From Candidatus Aminicenantota bacterium (GTDB taxonomy: Bacteria; Acidobacteriota; Aminicenantia; Aminicenantales; UBA8522), in assembly GCA_017886205.1 (NCBI GenBank), contig JAFNEO010000012.1:130482-194481 (forward strand): a stretch of 64,000 nucleotides of DNA, read 5' to 3'. The notes beneath the pieces are model-generated. The model was not told the DNA's origin and ran no database searches. It saw nothing but the letters and a program-made list of their open reading frames with translations. A program made the translations under genes and the position numbers. This document shows positions 26,894 through 33,853 of this stretch, in pieces (position 1 is the stretch's first letter; the number at the start of each line of letters is the position of its first letter).

Positions 26894-27201
26894 TTCTCCT
26901 TCTTTATGCCGACTTTGTGGTCATAGACGATTGAAGCCCGAACCGCCTTTTCCGGGGAATCAATTGGAGGTAGATGGAGCACAGCGTAAAACTTTTGCTT
27001 TCTTGTTTTGGGATTATTTGAATACCAAACATAGCATTTCTCTGATTGAGGATGATCTATCAAACGAAATATATGGACAATACCCTGCCATACTGTTTTG
27101 TTTCGGAATTTCTCTATTACGAAAACGCCGTCTAAATAAGAAGCTTTGCAGTTATGTAATTTCTCAATTGCTTCAATTAGTTCCTTATTTTGCTTTCCCA
27201 T
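26890..27201 (-). CDS. Hypothetical passenger protein (103 aa)
   Basis: The protein begins with a helical stretch MGKQNKELIEAIEKLHNCKAS and continues with beta strands (DGVFVIEKFRNKTVWQGIVHIFRL, CYVWYSNNPKTRKQKFYAVLHLPP). No known family is evident. A TTG at 27234 could add 11 residues, but ATG 27201 seems better. The stop codon overlaps the start of the 48-residue protein, so the two are translated together. The pairing of about 100 and 48 residues resembles toxin-antitoxin gene sizes, without motif support. Confidence 0.6.
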   Translation of the reverse strand: MGKQNKELIEAIEKLHNCKASYLDGVFVIEKFRNKTVWQGIVHIFRLIDHPQSEKCYVWYSNNPKTRKQKFYAVLHLPPIDSPEKAVRASIVYDHKVGIKKEK

Positions 27202-27358
27202 TGATTGTAATTTTACTACCTTCCGTCCTGCCAATCAAGAAAAGACGTTGGGGCGAGCAGATATTTGTCCCACCTTTATGGCAATCCCTAATGTGGCTCT
27301 TGTCACATCTAGTGGGCCTTCTATTCAAAGATATTTTGCTCGCCCCATAAAATAACTC

Positions 27359-27393
27359 TTGACAGAATGGCATCTATGCCATATAATATATGG
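27359..27393 (+). promoter_or_regulatory. Consensus sigma70 promoter with two overlapping palindromes
   Basis: TTGACA (27359-27364) and TATAAT (27382-27387) match the consensus in all 12 positions with 17-base spacing. The spacer holds a perfect dyad ATGGCAT-CT-ATGCCAT (27367-27382), and a second dyad CCATATA-A-TATATGG (27379-27393) covers the -10 box. These are good operator candidates for a repressor encoded on the transposon or by the host. Confidence 0.85.
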
Positions 27394-27409
27394 AGAATAG
27401 GAGGCAAAA

Positions 27410-27793
27410 ATGCCCACATACAAGCTTCTGGAAAACTCCAAGATGAACCAATTGATTGACCAGCTGAAGTCTTTGCAGAAGGCCATCTCTCCGGTAATTG
27501 AGTTCCTCTCAAAAACAGATGGCACGATCACGCTTGATAGCCTGCCATCTGTTATAGCGCAACCCCTTATCTTTGAGCAAGAAAAGATAAAGATTGGGAA
27601 GGGTGGCACAAAATTAGCCGACCTTATTTATGAAAGCATTGGAGAAACCCAATTTTCTCCGCAAACTGCCCTCGCAGTTATTTCGGCTAAAACTAATTGG
27701 AATCCACCTCGCGCCGTTGACTCCATCCGGGTTGCCCTAAATAAAGACCCGCGCTTTGAGCGCATGGGAAAAAATTACAGAAAGAACCCTTAG
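27410..27793 (+). CDS. Passenger protein with possible winged-helix C-terminus (127 aa)
   Basis: Start ATG 27410 has AGGAGG at ideal spacing, behind the perfect promoter. The N-terminal 50 residues are helical (NQLIDQLKSLQKAISPVIEFLSK). The C-terminal part, FSPQTALAVISAKTNWNPPRAVDSIRVALNKDPRFERMGKNYRKNP, resembles a small winged helix of the HARE-HTH type. This may be the transposon's own regulator acting on the palindromes upstream; that is inference. Confidence 0.65.
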   Translation: MPTYKLLENSKMNQLIDQLKSLQKAISPVIEFLSKTDGTITLDSLPSVIAQPLIFEQEKIKIGKGGTKLADLIYESIGETQFSPQTALAVISAKTNWNPPRAVDSIRVALNKDPRFERMGKNYRKNP

Positions 27794-27889
27794 GGACTAG
27801 ATAAGATGAAAAATTTCAGGGGAATGGCAATGAGGAGGGCGTTAGCCCCTGCTGATCATTTTATTGCCGTCTGCGGGGGCCATAACAAA

Positions 27890-27938
27890 AAGGCCCCAAG
27901 TCGGGCTAGTTTAATTCCGTCGTCCGACTTGGGGCCTT
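27890..27938. repeat. Long perfect hairpin inside the transposon
   Basis: A 15-bp perfect stem (27890-27904 with 27924-27938) closes a 19-base loop. It lies between the 127-residue gene and the transposase gene. No T tract follows, so it is not a standard terminator; it could block read-through into the transposase or be a structural part of the element. Confidence 0.7.
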
Positions 27939-27949
27939 GGCAATTTTGT

Positions 27950-28017
27950 GGGCCACGCAGGTTAGCCGGTCAGGACTCTACACCCCAGGCTGCCGGGTTC
28001 GACTCCCGAGTGGTCCA
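27950..28017 (+). pseudogene. tRNA-like sequence, 68 nt, incomplete anticodon region
   Basis: A 7-bp acceptor stem can form between GGGCCAC (27950-27956) and GTGGTCC (28010-28016), with A as discriminator. A T-arm CCGGG-TTCGACT-CCCGA and a D-arm GTTAGCCGGTCAGGAC like that of tRNA-Glu are present. The middle is about 7 bases too short to form a normal anticodon arm plus variable loop. It may be a decayed passenger tRNA, or a tRNA mimic. Confidence 0.45.
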
Positions 28018-28056
28018 CCCTTCTTATTATACACGATTGTCAAGGGGGGCGCTAAA

Positions 28057-28878
28057 ATGAATGTTCTAAGCCAAGAAAAACAAGAGATGGCGCTATCGGC
28101 ACTAGTTGAGGGTTCATCTATTCGTTCCGTTGAACGCATGACCGGAATCCACCGTGATACCATCATGCGCCTTATGGTTCGCGTTGGGCAAAATTGCGCA
28201 AGACTACTTGATGAGACAATGCGCGGGCTGTCCTGCAAATATCTGGAATTGGACGAAATTTGGTGCTTTGTCGGCAAGAAACAACGCCATCTTAGGGGCG
28301 CGGACAATCCCAATGATCTTGGAGACCAATGGGTTTTTGTCGCTATAGATGCAGAAAGCAAACTAATTCCCTCCTTTAAAGTTGGCAAGCGAAATCTTGC
28401 AACGGCTTATGATTTCTTGGCCGATCTATCTAGTCGAGTTAGTAATCGCGTTCAATTGTCGAGCGATTCTCTTTCTGCTTATGTTGAGGCCGTGGAGATG
28501 TCTTTCGGGGCAGGGGTCGATTATGGACAAGTGGTAAAAACGTATGAGGCTGATGCCATTGGTCCGGGACGGTATTCTCCGCCAAAGGTTATTGCGGCTG
28601 ATCGGTTCATAATAGCCGGCCAACCGCAGTTTGATAAAATCTCTACGTCTTATGTCGAGCGCAATAACCTTACTATGCGGATGCAAATGCGAAGATTTAC
28701 ACGGCTGACCAATGCCTTCAGTAAAAAGATGGAGAATCTTAAGGCTGCTGTTGCACTTCATTTTGCTCATTACAACTTTGTCAGAATACACGGAAGCCTT
28801 CGCATTTCTCCTGCCATGGCGGCAGGGATTGCAAACAACTTGTGGTCTATATCAGATTTAATAAAAGAATCAAATTAG
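28057..28878 (+). CDS. IS1-family DDE transposase
   Basis: The 273-residue protein has an N-terminal helix-turn-helix (LVEGSSIRSVERMTGIHRDTIMRLMVRVG) and a catalytic core with Asp66 in LELDEIW, Asp137 in QLSSDSLSAY and Glu201 in TSYVERNNLTMR, the DDE triad. The end HYNFVRIHGSLRISPAMAAGI is typical of IS1 transposases. Unlike classical IS1, which needs a frameshift to fuse InsA and InsB, this is a single frame. ATG 28057 has a G-rich binding site upstream. The P63C gene starts 14 bases after the stop. Confidence 0.9.
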   Translation: MNVLSQEKQEMALSALVEGSSIRSVERMTGIHRDTIMRLMVRVGQNCARLLDETMRGLSCKYLELDEIWCFVGKKQRHLRGADNPNDLGDQWVFVAIDAESKLIPSFKVGKRNLATAYDFLADLSSRVSNRVQLSSDSLSAYVEAVEMSFGAGVDYGQVVKTYEADAIGPGRYSPPKVIAADRFIIAGQPQFDKISTSYVERNNLTMRMQMRRFTRLTNAFSKKMENLKAAVALHFAHYNFVRIHGSLRISPAMAAGIANNLWSISDLIKESN

Positions 28879-28892
28879 AAGGAGATAACACA

Positions 28893-29795
28893 ATGACCGA
28901 GAAAACTAGAAAGGCGTTATGGGGAGACCCCAACAAGCCCCTGGTGATTGGTGACATTAAAATACCGTGTTATGTTCTTGAAGATGGCACAAGAGTTTTA
29001 TCTGGTCGTGGTATGCAATCTGCGCTTGCGCTCGGGCAGCGCCATGGAGCATTATTGCGCCGTTTTATTGAGAATAATGCCATTAAGCCGTTTATTGATA
29101 ATAAGTTAGCCATGGGTCTTGCTTCCCCGATTAGATTTATAAGACCCGGAAGAGGAGGCAAGCTGGCTATAGGATATGAGGCCACCTTATTGGTGGACAT
29201 ATGCGAAACCGTTTTAAGGGCACGAGATAACGATGCCTTACGGGGAGCCGGCCAAATTGCCGTAGCTAAACAATGCGAAATATTAACGAGAGGTATGGCC
29301 AGGATTGGAATTATTGCCCTCGTGGATGAAGTAACCGGATATGTGGAAGTTGAGAAGCGTGAGCTTTTGCAGGCCATCCTTAATAAATGGATAAGAGATG
29401 AGTGGGCAAAGTGGACAAAAAGGTTTCCTGACGAATTTTATAAGGAATTATTTAGATTACGGAACATCCCGTATCCCCCGCAGTCCATGAAGCGGCCTCA
29501 ATATATAGGTCACTGGACCAACGATATGGTTTATTCCCGGCTTGCCCCTGGTGTCTTAAAGGCGCTCCGTGAAAAAAATCCGAGGCAACCATTTGGCAAC
29601 CGTTCTCATAGGCACCACCAATTTCTTACTGAGGATTTAGGAATCCCTGAACTCCAAAACCATCTTTCAAACGTGATCTTTTTAATGAAAAGCTGTTTGA
29701 ATTGGGAAGACTTTATGAAAAGACTAAACAGGGCAAGCACAAAATATGGGGATACCTTGCCAGTCCCATATCCGGACGACGTTAATAATCTCTAG
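28893..29795 (+). CDS. P63C-domain protein, transposon passenger (300 aa)
   Basis: Residues about 165-265 carry the P63C signature: WTKRFPDEFYKELFRL, RPQYIGHWTNDMVYSRLAPGV and the histidine-rich HRHHQFLTEDLGIPELQNHL. P63C is a domain of unknown function found in bacteria and phages. The N-terminal half (VLEDGTRVLSGRGMQSALAL) looks like a small DNA- or nucleotide-binding unit of phage type. AAGGAG precedes the ATG. It is the second gene of an operon with the transposase and stops 2 bases before the right terminal repeat, so it is part of the element. Confidence 0.8.
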   Translation: MTEKTRKALWGDPNKPLVIGDIKIPCYVLEDGTRVLSGRGMQSALALGQRHGALLRRFIENNAIKPFIDNKLAMGLASPIRFIRPGRGGKLAIGYEATLLVDICETVLRARDNDALRGAGQIAVAKQCEILTRGMARIGIIALVDEVTGYVEVEKRELLQAILNKWIRDEWAKWTKRFPDEFYKELFRLRNIPYPPQSMKRPQYIGHWTNDMVYSRLAPGVLKALREKNPRQPFGNRSHRHHQFLTEDLGIPELQNHLSNVIFLMKSCLNWEDFMKRLNRASTKYGDTLPVPYPDDVNNL

Positions 29796-29797
29796 AA

Positions 29798-29817
29798 TTT
29801 CAAATTAGGACACTACC
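29798..29817 (-). repeat. Right terminal inverted repeat of the transposon
   Basis: Exact reverse complement of 26459-26478, followed at 29818-29825 by GCGCTTTC, the second copy of the target duplication. Confidence 0.9.
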
Positions 29818-29907
29818 GCGCTTTCGGCCGCGTTGACTTCTCTCCTTTTTCGGCGATATACTGAATTTGATCTTTAGCACGAATAAAAATAGACGAGGAG
29901 GGGCCGG

Positions 29908-30831
29908 ATGCCCAAACATCAGAAAGCTGTGAGAATGATGGGGATCCCAGGACTTGATAGGACGGTTCTGGTTCTCTTCCTGGGTCTTTTGTTGATTTGT
30001 CTTCCGGGCCGGGCGCAGGATGAGGAAGAGGAAGAATTCAAAGGAGTGGGGATCCATGTCAGGCTGAGGGGAGCCTGGGCCATGTTTTCGGGCGGAGATC
30101 TCGAGAAAGGCACGTCCGGAAGGTACGACCGGATCGTCGGAGAACTTTCCGCTTCCGGGTTTGAGCTGACCGAGAAAGTGAAGAAATCCTTCAGTTCCGG
30201 GTACGAGATGGGCGGTGACATTGCTTATTATATCACTCCCAGCGTCGGCGTCGGGTTCGGAGGGAGCTTTGTGGGGGGGCACATGGAGAGCTCTGTCCTG
30301 TTTCACTGGCCAGGCGATCTCTTAGACTATCGGATGACGAGCCTTCCGGAACTGAAGGTCTACTCGCTTCGGCTCGGATTATTCCTTTCGCTTCCCCTCA
30401 ATCGTCTATTGACCGTCTGCGCGAGCGCCGGTCCTGCCTGGCATTTCGTCGAATTCAGGTACACCGGGGATCTTATAGTCTCGGGGGGCTACGAAAATGC
30501 TCTTCACCAGGAGGGAAAGGCCAGCCATTGGGGAGTCCAGGGAGCTCTCGGCCTGGAGATCAGGATGAACCGGAGGCTGGCCTTTATCATCGAGGCTCAG
30601 GGGCGGTACGCGAAGATCTCCGGCTTCGAGGGAAAAGAGCGAACCTATCAATGGGAAAACTTCGAGACCAGGGCAGTCGATGAGAACGGAACCCTCTATT
30701 TCATAGAAGGAGAGGATTATCCCCGGCTTGACATCATCCAGGGACAGCCCGCCGGCGATCTCCAGGCTCGGGAAGCGGTGTTTAACTTCTCCGGATTGAG
30801 CCTGGCGGCCGGGCTGAACTTCAAGTTTTAG
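29908..30831 (+). CDS. Outer-membrane beta-barrel protein
   Basis: A signal peptide (VLVLFLGLLLICLPGRAQ) is followed by a short acidic segment DEEEEE and a barrel of alternating strands (GIHVRLRGAWAMFSGGD, AYYITPSVGVGFGGSFVGG) ending LAAGLNFKF with a terminal Phe. The size and pattern fit OmpA/OMP_b-brl-like 8-10 stranded porin-type proteins. GAGGAGG precedes the ATG. The role is unknown. It was probably upstream of the peroxidase region before the transposon inserted. Confidence 0.75.
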   Translation: MPKHQKAVRMMGIPGLDRTVLVLFLGLLLICLPGRAQDEEEEEFKGVGIHVRLRGAWAMFSGGDLEKGTSGRYDRIVGELSASGFELTEKVKKSFSSGYEMGGDIAYYITPSVGVGFGGSFVGGHMESSVLFHWPGDLLDYRMTSLPELKVYSLRLGLFLSLPLNRLLTVCASAGPAWHFVEFRYTGDLIVSGGYENALHQEGKASHWGVQGALGLEIRMNRRLAFIIEAQGRYAKISGFEGKERTYQWENFETRAVDENGTLYFIEGEDYPRLDIIQGQPAGDLQAREAVFNFSGLSLAAGLNFKF

Positions 30832-30852
30832 GGTATACTGGGGACACTTCAC

Positions 30853-32658
30853 TTAACTAATAAATCTAGCCTGCGTCCCCCCCCCGGACTTCTGGAGCCG
30901 GGCCGACATCCGATTGAAATCGTTCCGGATCTCGTAGGGAAGGTGGTTTCCGAACCGGTCGAGGAAGCCCTTGATGTCCTCGACCTCGCCCTGCCACTCG
31001 CCGGGTTGGACCGCAACGAGCTTCTGCAGGTTGCTCCTGGGCACATCGGCTCCGTCCACGGGAAAAGTGTTGATATCGGGCACGAGCCCCACCGGCGTTT
31101 CCTTCGCTTCGGCTTTCCCGTTCACTCTATCGATGATCCATTTGAGGATGCGGATATTCTCCCCGAACCCCGGCCAGAGGAAGCGACCCCTCTCGTCCAC
31201 TCGGAAGGCGTTCATGGCGTAGATTCGTGGCGGGCGGGTCATCAGCCTTCCCATGTTGATCCAGTGACGGAAGTAAAGGCCCATGTTGTAACCGCAGAAA
31301 GGCAGCATGGCCATCGGATCCCGCCGCAGCACTCCGACTTTGCCCGCCGCCGCGGCCGTCGTCTCCGACCCCATCCGTGCCCCCAGGAACACGCCGTGCT
31401 CCCAGTTGAAGGCTTCTGTGATAAGGGGAATGAGTTGTGACCGGCGGCCTCCCAAGATGATCGCCGAGATGGGCACTCCCTTCGGGTTGTCGTATTCCTT
31501 GGAGAGTGACGGGCAGTTCGTAAGCGACACCGTGAACCGGGAGTTCGGATGGGCGGCCTTAGTTGCCTTGGTCTTGTCCCAGGGCTGCCCCTGCCAGTCC
31601 ACCATGTGCTCGGGCACCGGCCCGTCCAGCCCCTCCCACCACGGCTCGTTGGTTTCTGTGTTTAGGCCGACGTTGGTGAAGATCGTCGGGTAGAAATTTG
31701 AGTCCTTGAGGGTCCGGATCATGTTGGGGTTGGTCTTCATCGAGGTGCCCGGGGCGACGCCGAAAAATCCTGCCTCCGGATTGATAGCCCATAGCCGGCC
31801 GTCGGGCCCGATGTTCAGCCAGGCGATATCATCTCCGATGGTGTAGACCTTGTATTCGGGAAGGGCGGACTCGAGCATGGCCAGGTTGGTCTTGCCGCAG
31901 GCCGAGGGCATGGCCGCGGTGATGTAAGTGACGTTTCCATGCAGGTCTTCGACTCCGATGATGAGCATGTGTTCGGCCAGCCAGCCCTGCTTGTAGCCGA
32001 GCCAGGAGGCGATCCGCAGCGAGAAACACTTCTTCCCGAGGAGGGCGTTGCCGCCGTAGCCGGAGCCGATGCTCCAGACCAGGCCTTCCTCGGGGAAGTG
32101 CATGATGTAGCGCTTGTTGGGGTCGAAGTCGCCGACCGAGTGGATGCCCTTGACGAAATTGTCGCTCTTGCCGATCTTGTTGACGATGCGCTTGCCCAGC
32201 CGGGTCATGATGCGCATGCTGATCGCTACGTAGGAGACATCCGTGACCTGGACGCAGGCCTTGGCGTAGGGCGAGTCGGGGTGTCCCATCATGTAGGGCA
32301 GGACGTACATCGTCTTTCCGTGCATGGCGCCCTTGGAGAGTTTCATCATCAACTCCCGGGCTTCTTTCGGGTCCATCCAGTTGTTGTTGGGCCCGGTGGT
32401 CTCTCGGTCCGAATGGCAGACGAAGGTCAGATGCTCAGTCCGGGCGACATCGGTCGGATGGCTGCGGTGAAGGTAGGCCTTCGGCCAGAGCGCGTGATTG
32501 AGCTCGCAGAAGATGTCGTGCTGGCCGATCCGTTCTTCCTTCATCCCCATCTCGATGAGACGGCGGGCTTCGCCCTCCGACCCGTCGCACCAGTAGATAT
32601 GCTTCGGCTCGAACAGCCGGGCCTGCTCGTCGACCCATTTTTCCAGCGGTGTGGCCAT
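30853..32658 (-). CDS. pckG: Phosphoenolpyruvate carboxykinase (GTP)
   Basis: The enzyme converts oxaloacetate and GTP to PEP, CO2 and GDP at the start of gluconeogenesis, in the cytoplasm. The nucleotide loop MPSACGKTNLAM (about residue 270), the metal motif IGDDIAWL, and the GTP-type sequence NPEAGFFGVAPGTS are all present. The 601-residue length is that of the GTP class, and it lacks similarity to the ATP class. I choose ATG 32658, with AAGGAA upstream, over a TTG two codons before. Confidence 0.96.
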   Translation of the reverse strand: MATPLEKWVDEQARLFEPKHIYWCDGSEGEARRLIEMGMKEERIGQHDIFCELNHALWPKAYLHRSHPTDVARTEHLTFVCHSDRETTGPNNNWMDPKEARELMMKLSKGAMHGKTMYVLPYMMGHPDSPYAKACVQVTDVSYVAISMRIMTRLGKRIVNKIGKSDNFVKGIHSVGDFDPNKRYIMHFPEEGLVWSIGSGYGGNALLGKKCFSLRIASWLGYKQGWLAEHMLIIGVEDLHGNVTYITAAMPSACGKTNLAMLESALPEYKVYTIGDDIAWLNIGPDGRLWAINPEAGFFGVAPGTSMKTNPNMIRTLKDSNFYPTIFTNVGLNTETNEPWWEGLDGPVPEHMVDWQGQPWDKTKATKAAHPNSRFTVSLTNCPSLSKEYDNPKGVPISAIILGGRRSQLIPLITEAFNWEHGVFLGARMGSETTAAAAGKVGVLRRDPMAMLPFCGYNMGLYFRHWINMGRLMTRPPRIYAMNAFRVDERGRFLWPGFGENIRILKWIIDRVNGKAEAKETPVGLVPDINTFPVDGADVPRSNLQKLVAVQPGEWQGEVEDIKGFLDRFGNHLPYEIRNDFNRMSARLQKSGGGTQARFIS

Positions 32659-33133
32659 GGCCAATTCCTTGAGGACAACTATCTTACCAGAATCAACGTG
32701 AGATTGAACCGAATATTATCAGGACCCTGGACCGGAAAGTATCTCCCATTATGTAATGAACATAATGAACAACTTAGGAATGTCAGCGCTCCCGCTCAGG
32801 TTTTTAACGCCGTGAAGGCTTGGGTATGGGATTCGTCAGCCCGCTCGTTTCCCCAGCGAGGAAACTCGCTCCGCATCCTCCTTCGCTCTTCTCTCCTTTC
32901 AGTCGAGAAACCTTGCCCGCTCAGTCGTCCACGGACTTCCTCACCCACACCCTTCGCCTTTATCATCAAATTAACTGGGTGTACTCGAAGAGCATTGCGG
33001 GAAGGCTAAACCTTCGAGGTCGCTTTTCCATTCCCAAGTTATTCATCACATAGATGGAGATGCTTACCCTAGACGGGCAGGGATTGCTTTTTCGGGTCAG
33101 CCGGCGGAGAATAGGAGGCAGCGGAGGAGTGAA
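32659..33133. other. Intergenic region with possible structured segment and a dispersed repeat
   Basis: No gene is supported. At about 32865-32885 the sequence AGCGAG-GAAA-CTCGCT forms a GNRA-capped hairpin within a 110-base stretch (about 32830-32950) whose composition looks like structured RNA more than protein. 33000-33064 is one copy of a repeat shared with 41879-41952. Confidence 0.4.
33000..33064 (+). repeat. Dispersed repeat R3, copy 1
   Basis: GGAAGGCTAAACCT followed by GAGGTCGCTTTTCCATT and CCAAGTT matches the reverse complement of 41879-41952 at most positions over about 40 bases. Both copies lie between genes. Confidence 0.6.
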
Positions 33134-33721
33134 ATGGGGAAGAAGATACGGGCGCATAAGGGAATGACGTTCGGCCTCGTCCTGGCCGTCTTGCTGTTTT
33201 CCACGACCTTATCATGGGGGCATGATGACTCGACGCAACAGAGCCTTTCCGTCAAGGAAAAAAACCCAAAGACGGCGTTCCTCCTGACACTGGTCGGGAC
33301 AGCGGTGCCGCTGGCGGCGTTGGCAGCGGGAGCAGCCGGTGCTGAAGATTTCGGCGGCATCGGGCTGGCCGGCCTTCTGGTGGGACCTTCCCTCGGCTAT
33401 TTCTACGGCGGGCTGGCCTGGCGGGGACTCTTGGGGATAGGGATCCGGGGAATCGGCGTGGGGATCATGTGGGCCGCGGTTTGGGGCGCCTGGAAGGAAG
33501 CCTGGGGTTGGGATGGTGATAGAGCGAACGGTGAAGAGTGGGTAGGGGTCGCCCTGGCCGGCGTGGGAATCATGCTTGGATCGGCACTTTGGGATTTGGC
33601 CGACGTGAAGGGCGCCGTCAACAGGCGGAACCTCAGAGCGCGGGAGCGGACCCTTGCCTTCGCACCGCTGTTTAACCCGCGAACAAAAACCGTCGGCATT
33701 ACCGTCCGGCTTTCTTTTTAA
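33134..33721 (+). CDS. Glycine-rich membrane protein (195 aa), unknown
   Basis: A signal-type N-terminus (MTFGLVLAVLLFSTTLSWG) is followed by three or four hydrophobic, Gly/Ala-rich spans (LLVGPSLGYFYGGLAWRGLLGIGIRGIGVGIMWAAVWG) and a polar C-terminal part ending VGITVRLSF. I do not recognise a family, though small proteins of this build are common in Acidobacteria and Aminicenantes. GGAGGAG precedes the ATG. A location in the cell envelope is likely. Confidence 0.7.
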   Translation: MGKKIRAHKGMTFGLVLAVLLFSTTLSWGHDDSTQQSLSVKEKNPKTAFLLTLVGTAVPLAALAAGAAGAEDFGGIGLAGLLVGPSLGYFYGGLAWRGLLGIGIRGIGVGIMWAAVWGAWKEAWGWDGDRANGEEWVGVALAGVGIMLGSALWDLADVKGAVNRRNLRARERTLAFAPLFNPRTKTVGITVRLSF

Positions 33722-33853
33722 TCATTCATCCGAAGATCTCGCAATAAGGACGCCAGAGGGGGCGATTTACACAAGGCTCGATTCCGGATATATTGAACCT
33801 TCTTGCGGTCAATGCCGTATAGATATTCGTTACGAATTGATCTGGAGGTACAG

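Larger units (their letters stand above)
26459..29817. mobile_element. IS1-family transposon with passenger genes (3,359 bp)
   Basis: Perfect 20-base terminal inverted repeats (GGTAGTGTCCTAATTTGAAA at 26459-26478, its complement at 29798-29817) are flanked by an exact 8-base direct repeat GCGCTTTC (26451-26458 and 29818-29825). The ends begin GGT as in IS1, and 8-9 base duplications are usual for that family. Inside are an IS1-type DDE transposase, a P63C-domain gene, three small hypothetical genes, a fourth one of 48 codons, and a tRNA-like sequence. The DNA is visibly AT-richer than its surroundings. Ordinary IS1 elements are under 1 kb, so this is an expanded form. Confidence 0.9.
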
